Of a stretch of DNA of 64,000 nucleotides, positions 32,611 through 40,701 are shown in pieces. Both the position numbers and the translations under genes were made by a program. Source of the DNA: Nakamurella leprariae (GTDB lineage Bacteria; Actinomycetota; Actinomycetes; Mycobacteriales; Nakamurellaceae); contig NZ_JAERWK010000017.1 in assembly GCF_016918035.1 (NCBI RefSeq), positions 1 through 64,000 on the forward strand, read 5' to 3'. Each line of letters begins with the position of its first letter. The stretch's first letter is position 1. The notes below the pieces were generated by a model, which had not been told where the DNA came from, ran no database searches, and worked only from the letters and a program-made list of their open reading frames with translations.

Positions 32611-33774
32611 ATGCGGGCCGGGGACGAGGAGGCCCGTGTGGCGCTCGGCGACGTGATCAGGATCGACGACCGGACGGTGCTGGTGGTGGGCCAGGAGATG
32701 GTCATCGCCCGCAACCAACCCGATGTCGGCAACGCCCTGATCCACCGGGTCGGTGAGCTGCTGGTCATGGTGGACACCGGGGTGACCACCGCGTTCCGCG
32801 ACGCGCTGCGCCGGGCGGTGACCACCGTCGGTGACTGGACGGACCTGCTGCTGCTGACCAGTCACGGGCACGTCGACCACATCGGCAACAACGACCTGGT
32901 CGACGACCTGGTGGCGCAACGGGGCCGCGGCGGCACCGTGACGCACTTCGTCCCGGCGCGGGACGTCGCGCAGATGCAGGATCCGCGCGACTACTGGGAG
33001 CGGGTGTTCGACCGGGTGGCGGGGGTGGTGCCCATGCCGGCGCAACCGGCCGTCGTGGCATCGAAGGTGGTCTCGCTCTTCCAGCCGATGACGCCGTTCG
33101 GCCGGACCACCCGCACGTTCGAGGAGCTGCCGCTGGAGTCGATCCGCATCGGGTCGCAGCGGTCCACCGGGTGGACCTTCGCCGACGGGGCGGTCCGGGT
33201 GCTGCGCAGCCAGGGCCACTGCGCCGGTCACGTCGTGGTGCACCTGCGGGACGCCGGGGTGCTGCACCTGGGTGACGAGCCGAACGGCGCCTGCGGGGTG
33301 ATGGTCGACGCCGACCAGCTCAAGCTGACCGAGACCTGGGCCGCCGCCGCCACGATGATCGACGACGGCGTCGTCACCACCCTGACCGACGGGCACACCC
33401 CGGGCGTCGAGGACGCGCAGCAGGCGGCGGCCCGGCTGGCCACCCTGCTCGAGCAGGCCGCGACCCTGCAGAGCCGGTCGGCGGAGCTGGTCGCGCACCA
33501 CGCCGAGCTGCCGCCGGCCGACTTCGTCGGCGACTACACCCGCCTGCTGGGCGAACTCGACGTGGGCGGGGCCAACCCCAACCCGATGTTCATCGGGATG
33601 ATGGCCCTCAACACGCTGCGGGAGCTGGGCTGGTCGCCGGACGGCGCCGTGCACCGGCCCTGGCGGCCACCGACGGCCCGGGTGCCGGAGCGGACGGCGG
33701 TGGCCAGGGCGGCCGCCGGGGTCTCGGCCGGAGCCGGGCTGGTGGCCTGGTACGCCCGCGGCCGCAACCGGTAG
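32611..33774 (+). CDS. Metallo-beta-lactamase-fold hydrolase
   Basis: A 387-residue MBL-fold protein with the metal motif SHGHVDHIGNND (HxHxDH), the third His in QGHCAGHVVVHL, the bridging acid in LHLGDEPNG and a final His in TDGHTPG. A helical insert of about 70 residues (PRDYWERVFDRVAGVVPMPA and following) lies in the middle, and the C-terminus ends with a hydrophobic AAAGVSAGAGLVAWYARGR that might touch the membrane. The ATG at 32611 is the first start; GTG 32638 is an alternative. Substrate class (lactone, thioester, phosphoester) cannot be told. Confidence 0.83.
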   Translation: MRAGDEEARVALGDVIRIDDRTVLVVGQEMVIARNQPDVGNALIHRVGELLVMVDTGVTTAFRDALRRAVTTVGDWTDLLLLTSHGHVDHIGNNDLVDDLVAQRGRGGTVTHFVPARDVAQMQDPRDYWERVFDRVAGVVPMPAQPAVVASKVVSLFQPMTPFGRTTRTFEELPLESIRIGSQRSTGWTFADGAVRVLRSQGHCAGHVVVHLRDAGVLHLGDEPNGACGVMVDADQLKLTETWAAAATMIDDGVVTTLTDGHTPGVEDAQQAAARLATLLEQAATLQSRSAELVAHHAELPPADFVGDYTRLLGELDVGGANPNPMFIGMMALNTLRELGWSPDGAVHRPWRPPTARVPERTAVARAAAGVSAGAGLVAWYARGRNR

Positions 33775-33779
33775 CCCCG

Positions 33780-33799
33780 CGGTCCGGACAACCGGACCG
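33780..33799 (+). terminator. Hairpin after the MBL-fold gene
   Basis: CGGTCCGG-ACAA-CCGGACCG gives a perfect 8-bp stem, five bases past the MBL gene stop. No T-run. It may end the MBL transcript before the DHFR-like gene. Confidence 0.55.
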
Positions 33800-33850
33800 A
33801 CACCGATCATCACCGCCCACATCATCACCGACCGAGCTGAGAGGTCGCCC

Positions 33851-34411
33851 ATGCCTGCCCGCCTGGTCGTCACCGAGAACATCACCGTGGACGGCGTCGT
33901 CGAGATGGTCACGGACTGGTCCGCTCCCGACGAGGAGATCGATCCGGAGCACGCTGCCGTCAGCGACCGGCACATGGCGGTGGAGCAGGCGGTGCTGCTC
34001 GGCCGGCAGACGTTCGAGGACTTCCGCGGGTACTGGCCGGCCCAGACCGACGACACCACCGGCGTCACCGCGCACCTGAACCGGGTGGACAAGTACGTGG
34101 TGACCCGGGCCGGCCTGCCCGACCCGGGCTGGGAGCACACGACGGTGCTGACCGGCTCACTCGTCGACCAGGTGGGCCGACTCAAGGAGACCGGCGACGG
34201 CGAGATCGTCGTGACCGGCAGTATCAGCCTGGTGCACGACCTGATCGACGCCGGACTGGTCGACGAGTTCCGGCTGTTCACCTATCCGGTCGTCGTCGGC
34301 CGGGGGCGCCGGCTGTTCCGGGACGGGGTGATCCCGCCGCAGCTGCAGCTCCGGGAAGCGCAGCCGTTCGCCAGCGGAGTGCTGCTGGTGACCTACGCCG
34401 TCACCGGCTGA
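33851..34411 (+). CDS. Dihydrofolate-reductase-fold protein (RibD C-terminal family)
   Basis: A 186-residue protein of the RibD_C/DHFR-like family. Visible are ARLVVTENITVDGVVE at the N-terminus, VLLGRQTFEDFRGYWP, VVTRAGLPDPGWEHTTVL, EIVVTGSISLVHDLIDAGLV and the end VDEFRLFTYPVVVGRGRRLF. Members reduce pterin- or riboflavin-precursor-like substrates with NADPH, but most stand-alone actinobacterial copies have no known substrate. The ATG at 33851 has GAGAGG upstream. It stands alone, followed by a decayed DUF2243 gene on the other strand. Confidence 0.83.
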   Translation: MPARLVVTENITVDGVVEMVTDWSAPDEEIDPEHAAVSDRHMAVEQAVLLGRQTFEDFRGYWPAQTDDTTGVTAHLNRVDKYVVTRAGLPDPGWEHTTVLTGSLVDQVGRLKETGDGEIVVTGSISLVHDLIDAGLVDEFRLFTYPVVVGRGRRLFRDGVIPPQLQLREAQPFASGVLLVTYAVTG

Positions 34412-34439
34412 CCGTCCGGCGTATCAGGACCCCGCACGG

Positions 34440-34826
34440 ATGCTGCTCGGCGCCGTGGCCGGCCTGGTGGTGGCCGGACCGCAGTCCGGCGAGATCGTCC
34501 GCGCCGCGCGGCAACTCGTGCGAGTACAGCAGCCTGGCCAGCACGTCGTGGGCGGCGGCCGCGGCGACCAGCACGCCCAGCCCGCACCGGCACGGACGGG
34601 CGGTGCGGCATCGGGTCCACCCCGACCTGGAAGCCGCCCCAGCCCACACCCGCTTGGGCACGGTGCCGCGCCGACGCTGCAGGTCGGCGAACAGGAAGCC
34701 GGGCGTCCGGGGTGGAGCGGTCGTGGACATGGCGCCAGTGCAGCAGCTGATGGAAGACCGTCTCGTCGATGGACCCGGCCACCCCCACCCGATCAGCGCG
34801 CCGGTCAGGACGGAGCGGCCGGTCAT
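34440..34826 (-). pseudogene. Decayed DUF2243 membrane protein gene
   Basis: Starting at ATG 34826 one frame reads MTGRSVLTGALIGWGW, and the neighbouring frame carries on with GVAGSIDETVFHQLLHWRHV then HDRSTPDA, the hallmark of DUF2243. The first frame resumes with GFLFADLQRRRG and the second with WGGFQVGVDPMP. The block between GGFQ and GVDP, about 20 residues in intact members, is missing. The reading therefore alternates between two frames and has an internal deletion. The remaining hydrophobic C-terminus survives only in pieces. The left boundary is approximate. Confidence 0.65.
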
Positions 34827-34913
34827 GGGTGTCTCGTTCCGCACGGGCCGTCCCGGCGCGGCCGTGATGCCGCTGGTGGTACCCAGCGGATCGGGCGGCG
34901 ACCCAGCTCGAGG

Positions 34914-35963
34914 TCAGCCCGGGGTGGCTCCGCACCCGCAGGAGTCGCGGTGCCGGAAGTCGGTGGGCACCAGCTCCTGCCGCGGCGGGGCGTCCGGCTC
35001 GGCGATCCGCTGCAGCAGCATCGCGACCGCCCGGTCCGCCATCCCGACCAGGTCCTGCCCCATGGTGGTCAGCCGGGGCGTGAACACGTCGGCCCACTCG
35101 AAGTCGTCGAAGCAGGCGAGGGCCACGTCCTGCGGGACCGCGAGCCCGAGATCGGCCAGTCCGCGCATGGTCCCGATGGTCATCACGTTGTTGGTCGGAA
35201 CCACCGCCGTGGGCCGGTCGGCGGACGCGAACAGGTCTCGGACGACAGTCCGGGTCACCTCGACGTCGGACGCGCCGGCCACCACCAGGCGCGGATCGTC
35301 GTCCAGACCGAGTCGGATCACGGCCCGACGGTGCCCGTCGAGCCGGTCGACGGTGGTGGCCAGGCCCGGCAGGCCGCCCACCACGGCGATGCGCCGATGC
35401 CCACGGTCGGCCAGGTGCGTGGTCAGCCGATCCACCGCGGTCGCCCCCTCGGACGCGACCTGGTCGCACGGCACGGCCGAGAAGCGGTCCAGCAGGACCA
35501 GCGGGGTCCCGGACCGGACGGCCAGCGTGGCGTCCGGGTCACCGCCGCTCACGGACCCGTTCGTCGGCCCGTGCGGGCGGGGGGCCGGCGCGAGCAGGAT
35601 GCCGTCGGCGCGCAGGTCCAGCAGCTGGGTCATGACCCGGTGCTGGACCGCGGGATCGTCGCGAGTGTTGTGCAGCACCACGGTGTATCCGTGTGCGGTG
35701 AGCCGCTGCTCGAGCGTGTCCACCAGGACCGGGAACGTCGAGTTCGCGGTCACCGGGACGCAGACCCCGACCATCATCGTCCGGGAGGTGGCCAGCGCGC
35801 GGGCCACCGTGTTGCGTCGGTAGCCCAGCTGCTCGATGGCGATCCGCACCAGCTGTTCGGTCGCCGGGGTCACCGACCGGGTCCCGTTGACGACGTGCGA
35901 CACCGTCGACAGGGACACGCCGGCGACCCGGGCGACATCGGCCATGGTCCGTCCGCGCTCCAT
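34914..35963 (-). CDS. LacI-family transcriptional regulator of the adjacent sugar ABC operon
   Basis: A 349-residue LacI repressor: the HTH and hinge are TMADVARVAGVSLSTVSHVV then NGTRSVTPAT (residues about 6-35), followed by a periplasmic-binding-protein-like effector domain with VVPTNNVMTIGTMRGLADLG and ALACFDDFEW. The C-terminus ends with a CGC cluster (SCGCGATPG), unusual but not disruptive. It is divergent from the ABC operon, and two palindromes of LacI type lie between them. It probably represses that operon in the absence of its sugar or a phosphorylated derivative. Confidence 0.9.
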   Translation of the reverse strand: MERGRTMADVARVAGVSLSTVSHVVNGTRSVTPATEQLVRIAIEQLGYRRNTVARALATSRTMMVGVCVPVTANSTFPVLVDTLEQRLTAHGYTVVLHNTRDDPAVQHRVMTQLLDLRADGILLAPAPRPHGPTNGSVSGGDPDATLAVRSGTPLVLLDRFSAVPCDQVASEGATAVDRLTTHLADRGHRRIAVVGGLPGLATTVDRLDGHRRAVIRLGLDDDPRLVVAGASDVEVTRTVVRDLFASADRPTAVVPTNNVMTIGTMRGLADLGLAVPQDVALACFDDFEWADVFTPRLTTMGQDLVGMADRAVAMLLQRIAEPDAPPRQELVPTDFRHRDSCGCGATPG

Positions 35964-35986
35964 GGGTCACCTCGTCCAGGCGGGCT

Positions 35987-36009
35987 CGCAACCGGTTGCG
36001 CAAGCGCTT
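35987..36009. promoter_or_regulatory. LacI-type operators between the regulator and the ABC operon
   Basis: CGCAACCGGTTGCG (35987-36000) is a perfect 14-bp palindrome with the central CG step of LacI-family operators. Directly after it, AAGCGCTT (36002-36009) is a second 8-bp palindrome of the same central-CG kind. They lie 24 bases from the LacI start, fitting autorepression and control of the divergent operon. Confidence 0.75.
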
Positions 36010-36033
36010 TCCTCACCCTACGGTGGCGTTCTC

Positions 36034-36049
36034 CGTGACGTGCGTCACG
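36034..36049 (+). promoter_or_regulatory. CRP/GlxR-type binding site
   Basis: CGTGACG-TG-CGTCACG has perfect 7-bp arms and fits the CRP family core GTGA-N6-TCAC. It lies 45 bases upstream of the binding-protein start and 25 bases downstream of the LacI palindromes. It suggests cAMP-dependent catabolite control. Confidence 0.65.
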
Positions 36050-36093
36050 TCTGTCGGGCTATCCCGTGGACCATCGGACAAAGGAGTCCCGAA

Positions 36094-37215
36094 ATGTCCC
36101 TGCAGCTGTCCGGGCCGTCCTCCGCCGGCCGGAGGCGGTCACTGTTCGCCGGTGTCCTGGTCGTCGCCCTGGTCACCACCATCGCCTGCGGCGGGTCGGA
36201 CGACGCCGGATCGAGCGTCACGTCCGCCGCCTCGGCCGCCACGTCGGCCGCCGGGTCCGCCGCCAGTTCCGCGGCCGGAGGCGCGACGTCCTCCGCGCCA
36301 GACCCGGACGCGGGCGCCGGCGTCACCATCGGGCTGATCACCAAGACCGATTCGAACCCGTTCTTCGTGTCGATGCGGGAGACGGCCCAGGCGCGGGCCG
36401 AGGCTCAGGGCGCCGAGCTGGTCGCGTTGGCCGGTGAGTTCGACGGTGACAACGAGGGCCAGGTGTCCGCCATCGAGAACCTGGTCAGCCAGGGCGTCGA
36501 CGGCATCCTGATCACGCCGAACTCGTCCACCGGCATCCTCAACGCCATCGAGCAGGCGCGGGACCAGGGCATCCTGGTCATCGCGTTGGACACCGCGACC
36601 GATCCCGAGGACGCGGTCGACGCGACCTTCGCCACCGACAACACCAAGGCCGGCGAGTTGCAGGGCCAGTGGGTCAAGGCGACGTTGGGGGACACCTCGC
36701 CCAAGGTGCTGATGCTGGACGGGACGCCGGGCGGCACGGTCGACACCTTCCGGCACGACGGCTTCCTCGCCGGGATGGGGCTGACCAACGACAGCCCGGA
36801 GATCCTGGGCATGGAGAACACCAATGGCGACCAGACCAAGGCGCAGACCGCGATGGAGAACCTGCTGCAGCGCGCTCCGGACGCCAACGCGCTGTACACC
36901 ATCAACGAACCGGCCGCCGCCGGCGGCTACCAGGCCATCGAGTCGGCCGGCCTGACCGACCAGATCACCATCGGCTCGATCGACGGCAGTTGCACCGGTG
37001 TGCAGAACGTGGCCGACGGCATCATCGGGGCGACGGTCATGCAGTTCCCGAGCCGGATGGCCGAACAGGGCGTCGACGCGGTCATCGCGTTCGCGGCCGA
37101 CGGGACCAAGCCGAGCGGGTTCAACGACACCGGCTCGCAGCTCATCACCGACCAGCCGGTGGACGGCGTGGAGTCCGAGGACACCACCTGGGGTGCGGAG
37201 AACTGCTGGGGCTGA
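36094..37215 (+). CDS. Sugar ABC transporter substrate-binding lipoprotein (fructose/ribose type)
   Basis: A 373-residue lipoprotein: basic start, hydrophobic stretch and lipobox TTIAC (Cys about residue 28), then a 30-residue Ser/Ala linker. The mature domain is a type 1 binding protein: GLITKTDSNPFFVSMRETAQ, LVSQGVDGILITPNSS and ATFATDNTKAGELQGQWVKA resemble FrcB/RbsB. The ATG at 36094 follows AAAGGAG. First gene of a five-gene sugar operon under LacI and CRP-type sites. Fructose or another furanose is the likely ligand by family and by the kinases downstream, but this is inference. Confidence 0.87.
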   Translation: MSLQLSGPSSAGRRRSLFAGVLVVALVTTIACGGSDDAGSSVTSAASAATSAAGSAASSAAGGATSSAPDPDAGAGVTIGLITKTDSNPFFVSMRETAQARAEAQGAELVALAGEFDGDNEGQVSAIENLVSQGVDGILITPNSSTGILNAIEQARDQGILVIALDTATDPEDAVDATFATDNTKAGELQGQWVKATLGDTSPKVLMLDGTPGGTVDTFRHDGFLAGMGLTNDSPEILGMENTNGDQTKAQTAMENLLQRAPDANALYTINEPAAAGGYQAIESAGLTDQITIGSIDGSCTGVQNVADGIIGATVMQFPSRMAEQGVDAVIAFAADGTKPSGFNDTGSQLITDQPVDGVESEDTTWGAENCWG

Positions 37216-37305
37216 CCGACTTCCGACCCGTGCGCGGCCGGCCGGCGCCGATCGGCCCCGGCCGGCCGGCTCAACCACCTGCGACCACTCCGGGAGGACG
37301 GATCC

Positions 37306-38307
37306 GTGACCGGAACCCCCACCGCGCAGCGCATGGCCGAGGCACCCCCGGCCCGCCGGGTGACGCTGGCGGGCGTGCTGCGGCAGCCCCTGCTCGGCCC
37401 GCTCGCCGCACTGATCATCGCCATCGTCGTCTTCAGCATCATCACCGACTCGTTCCTGCGACCACAGAACCTGTCGCTCATCCTGCAGCAGTCGGTGGTC
37501 ATCGGGATCCTGGCCGTCGGCCAGACGCTGATCATCCTGACCGGCGGCATCGACCTGTCCATCGGCGCGGTCGCCGTGCTCGGCACCATCGTCATGGCCA
37601 GGACCAACGACGCCTCCGGCAGCTTCCTGGCCCTGCTGGTGGTCCTCGTGCTGTGCGCGCTCATCGGGGCGGTGAACGGCGGGCTGGTCACCTCGTTGCG
37701 ACTGCCACCGTTCATCGTCACCCTGGGCACCTTCACCATCCTGTACGCGACGACCCAGCTGGTGGCCGGTTCGGCCACCTACCAGGTGCCTGACGGTCCA
37801 CTCACCGTGCTGGGAGAGACGTTCCGGATCGGTGGCTTCGTCACCACCTACGGGGTGGTCGCCATGGTGCTGGTGTATGCGGTCGCCTGGTACGCGCTGT
37901 CGCAGACCGCCGGCGGCAAGCACGTCTACGCCGTCGGTGGCAGCCCGGAGGCGGCCCGGCTGTCCGGCATCCGCAGCAACCGGGTGCTGATGAGCGTGTA
38001 CGTGCTCACCGGTGTCATCGCGGCGATCGCGGCGTGGGCGGCGCTCGGTCGCATCCCCAACGCGGACCCGAACGCCTACCAGAACGCCAATCTCGAGACG
38101 ATCACCGCGGTGGTCATCGGCGGTACGAGTCTGTTCGGCGGCCGGGGCAGCGTGCTGGGGACCCTGGTCGGGACGCTCATCGTCGGCGTGCTGCGCAACG
38201 GACTGACCCAGGCCGGCGTGGACAACCTGTACCAGAACATCGCCACCGGGGTCCTGGTCATCGCCGCCGTCGCGCTGGACCAGTTGGCCCGCAGGAGGAA
38301 CCGATGA
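37306..38307 (+). CDS. Sugar ABC transporter permease (FrcC/RbsC-like)
   Basis: A 333-residue permease with about ten helices, the GGIDLSIGAVAVLG signature, LRLPPFIVTLGTFTILY and the cytoplasmic GGSPEAARLSGI loop. GTG 37306 is preceded by GGGAGGA. The gene lies 90 bases after the binding protein and overlaps the ATPase start by four bases (ATGA). It forms the membrane channel of the importer, presumably as a homodimer. Confidence 0.9.
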   Translation: MTGTPTAQRMAEAPPARRVTLAGVLRQPLLGPLAALIIAIVVFSIITDSFLRPQNLSLILQQSVVIGILAVGQTLIILTGGIDLSIGAVAVLGTIVMARTNDASGSFLALLVVLVLCALIGAVNGGLVTSLRLPPFIVTLGTFTILYATTQLVAGSATYQVPDGPLTVLGETFRIGGFVTTYGVVAMVLVYAVAWYALSQTAGGKHVYAVGGSPEAARLSGIRSNRVLMSVYVLTGVIAAIAAWAALGRIPNADPNAYQNANLETITAVVIGGTSLFGGRGSVLGTLVGTLIVGVLRNGLTQAGVDNLYQNIATGVLVIAAVALDQLARRRNR

Positions 38308-39131
38308 CCGAGACGATCAGCGGCACCGGGACGAGTGCGGCCACCCGGCCGGTGGTCCCGGTGCTCGAGGCCCATGGGTTGGTCAAGCGGTACGGCAACG
38401 TCACCGCCATCAACGGCGCGGACTTCGAGTTGCACCCGGCCGAGGTGCTGGCGGTCATCGGCGACAACGGGGCCGGCAAGTCGAGTCTCATCAAGGTGCT
38501 GGCCGGGGCCGTCGTCCCGGACTCCGGCGAGCTGCGGATGGACGGTCAGCCGGTCAGCTTCCGCACCACCCGGGACGCCCGGGCGCACGGCATCGAGACC
38601 GTGTACCAGGACCTGGCCGTCATCCCAGCGCTGGACATCGCCAGCAACGTCTACCTCGGCCGGGAGATCCGCCGGAAGGGCTTCATGGGCTCGGTGCTGC
38701 GCCGCCTCGACATGCCGGCCATGCGCAAGGACTCGGCCGACCACCTGGCCGATCTGCGGATCGGGATCAAGTCGGTGAGCCAGGCCGTCGAGACGCTGTC
38801 CGGCGGTCAGCGACAGGGGGTGGCCGTGGTCCGGTCGGCCACCTTCGGCCGACGGGTGATCATCATGGACGAGCCGACGGCCGCGCTGGGCGTCCGCGAG
38901 TCCGGGCAGGTGGTCGATCTGATCAAGCAGTTGCGTGACCGGGGACTGCCGGTGGTGCTCATCAGTCACGACATGCCGCACGTGTTCGAGGTGGCCGACC
39001 GGATCCACGTGCACCGGCTCGGGCAGCGGGCCGCGGTGGTCCGGCCGAGCGAGCGGACGATGTCGGAGGTCGTGGCCCTGATGACCGGCGCCACCGAGCC
39101 GACGGAGCGGGAACGCGCCGGTGGCTCGTGA
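38304..39131 (+). CDS. Sugar ABC transporter ATPase, single-domain (FrcA-like)
   Basis: A 275-residue ATPase with Walker A GDNGAGKSS, signature LSGGQRQGVAV and Walker B VIIMDEPTAALGV, then the switch His in VVLISHDMPHVFEVADRIHV. At half the size of RbsA it is of the FrcA type. The start overlaps the permease stop; the end overlaps the kinase start by 11 bases. It powers uptake with the 37306-38307 permease. Walker A ends GKSS rather than GKST, as in some functional members. Confidence 0.9.
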   Translation: MTETISGTGTSAATRPVVPVLEAHGLVKRYGNVTAINGADFELHPAEVLAVIGDNGAGKSSLIKVLAGAVVPDSGELRMDGQPVSFRTTRDARAHGIETVYQDLAVIPALDIASNVYLGREIRRKGFMGSVLRRLDMPAMRKDSADHLADLRIGIKSVSQAVETLSGGQRQGVAVVRSATFGRRVIIMDEPTAALGVRESGQVVDLIKQLRDRGLPVVLISHDMPHVFEVADRIHVHRLGQRAAVVRPSERTMSEVVALMTGATEPTERERAGGS

Positions 39132-40023
39132 CACACCCCGCCCGCTGGGCGTCTTCGTCGGGTTGGCCACACTCGACATCGTCCACCGGGTGACGGCTCC
39201 ACCCGCCCGCAACGAGAAGATCACCGCCACGCGGCAGGACGTCGCCGCGGGTGGGCCGGCGGCGAACGCGGCGGTGGTGTTCGCCGCCCTGGGTGGCCGT
39301 GCCCGACTGGTCACCGCGCTCGGTGTCTCGCCGGTGGCCGACCTGATCCGGGCCGATCTCGTCCGGGCCGGCGTCGAGGTGGTCGACCTGATCCCGGATG
39401 ATCCTGCCGCGCCGGCCATCTCAGCCGTGACGGTGGTGCAGGGCAGTGGCGATCGGTCGGTGGTCTCGATGGACGCCACCGCCCGGACGGTGCCCGCGCC
39501 GGCCGATCCGGTGGCGCTGGTGGTGCCGGCCGATGTGGTGCTCGTCGACGGGCACCACCCCGATCTGGCGGTCGCCGCGGCCACCGCCGCGGCGGCCGCC
39601 GGCATCCCGGTGGTGCTGGACGCCGGTCGGTGGAAGCCGGTCTTCGCTCGACTGGTGCCGGTCGCCGACGACGTCGTGTGCTCGGCCGACTTCCGCTGGG
39701 AGGGCCGCGGCACGGTCGACGACTCGGCCGCCGCCCTGCGCGCGCAGCCGGGAGCGGAGCGGCTGGTCGCCGTGACCCACGGATCCGATCCGATCATGTG
39801 GTGGCGCGGCGAGCGCGGCGGCGAGGTCGCCGTGCCGGCGGTCGAGGCGGTCGACACCCTGGGCGCCGGCGACGCGCTGCACGGTGCCCACGCCTTCTTC
39901 CGCGCCCACCCGGAGATGAGCGATGCGGACCGACTGACCCGGGCCGCCCGGATCGCGGCGCGTCGCGTCGCGAGCGTCGGGCCGCGCGACTGGCTGGACG
40001 AGCTCCGGCGGGGGAGTCGGTGA
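39121..40023 (+). CDS. PfkB-family sugar kinase
   Basis: A 300-residue ribokinase-fold kinase. The N-terminal GLATLDIVHRV and VAAGGPAANAAVVFAALGGR form the first PfkB signature; the anion hole and catalytic Asp are in DTLGAGDALHGAHAFFRAHP near residue 246. It starts at GTG 39121 inside the end of the ATPase gene, so translation is coupled. It should phosphorylate the imported sugar. Relative to long members it lacks part of the lid insertion. Ribose, fructose and deoxyribose kinases all belong here, so the substrate is open. Confidence 0.88.
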   Translation: MARDTPRPLGVFVGLATLDIVHRVTAPPARNEKITATRQDVAAGGPAANAAVVFAALGGRARLVTALGVSPVADLIRADLVRAGVEVVDLIPDDPAAPAISAVTVVQGSGDRSVVSMDATARTVPAPADPVALVVPADVVLVDGHHPDLAVAAATAAAAAGIPVVLDAGRWKPVFARLVPVADDVVCSADFRWEGRGTVDDSAAALRAQPGAERLVAVTHGSDPIMWWRGERGGEVAVPAVEAVDTLGAGDALHGAHAFFRAHPEMSDADRLTRAARIAARRVASVGPRDWLDELRRGSR

Positions 40024-40027
40024 TCCG

Positions 40028-40699
40028 GTGACCGAGCCGTCTGAGGTGCCGTCCCCGGTGGCGCTGCCGATCACCGACCTGGTGGAGCGGGCTCGCGCCC
40101 TCGCGGTCCCCGGCGGGCGCAGCATCCTCGGGATCACCGGGGCGCCCGGCGCCGGCAAGTCGACGGTGGCCGCGGAGATCGTGGACGCTCTCGGCCCGGA
40201 CACCGCGGTGCTGGTGGCCATGGACGGCTACCACCTGGCCAACGTCGTCCTCGAGGCCCTGGGCCGCCGGGACCGCAAGGGCGCCCACGACACCTTCGAC
40301 GCAGCCGGCTACGTCGGGCTGCTCGTCCGGCTGCACCGATCCGCCCGCGGCGGGCCCGGCGCAGCGGAGACCGTCTACGCGCCGGAGTTCCGTCGGGAGA
40401 TCGAGGAGCCGATCGGCTCGGCCGTCCCGGTCCCGCCGGACGTGCCATTGGTGGTCACCGAGGGCAACTATCTGCTGCTGGACCACGGTGCCTGGCCCCG
40501 GGCCCGCGCGCTGCTCGACGCGGTCTGGTACCTGGCACCGGGCGAGGACATCCGGCAGGACCGCCTGGTGCGCCGGCACCAGGCGTTCGGCAAGTCACCG
40601 GCGGACGCGTGGGCCTGGGCGTTGGGCACCGACCAGCGCAACGCCGATCTGATCGCGGCCACCGCGCACCGGGCCGACCTGGTGGTGCGGGTGACCTGA
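40028..40699 (+). CDS. P-loop nucleoside/sugar kinase (FrcK-like)
   Basis: A 223-residue kinase of the uridine-kinase/phosphoribulokinase superfamily. P-loop GITGAPGAGKST lies at about residues 36-47, AMDGYHL supplies the substrate-binding acid, and YAPEFRREIEEP and VVTEGNYLLLDHGAW are typical. The lid has RQDRLVRRHQAFGKS. A similar gene, frcK, ends the fructose ABC operon of Sinorhizobium, which matches this gene order. It lies four bases past the PfkB gene. Two kinases in one operon suggest either two phosphorylation steps or two sugars. It converges on Ku with only two bases between stops. Confidence 0.85.
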   Translation: MTEPSEVPSPVALPITDLVERARALAVPGGRSILGITGAPGAGKSTVAAEIVDALGPDTAVLVAMDGYHLANVVLEALGRRDRKGAHDTFDAAGYVGLLVRLHRSARGGPGAAETVYAPEFRREIEEPIGSAVPVPPDVPLVVTEGNYLLLDHGAWPRARALLDAVWYLAPGEDIRQDRLVRRHQAFGKSPADAWAWALGTDQRNADLIAATAHRADLVVRVT

Positions 40700-40701
40700 C
40701 C

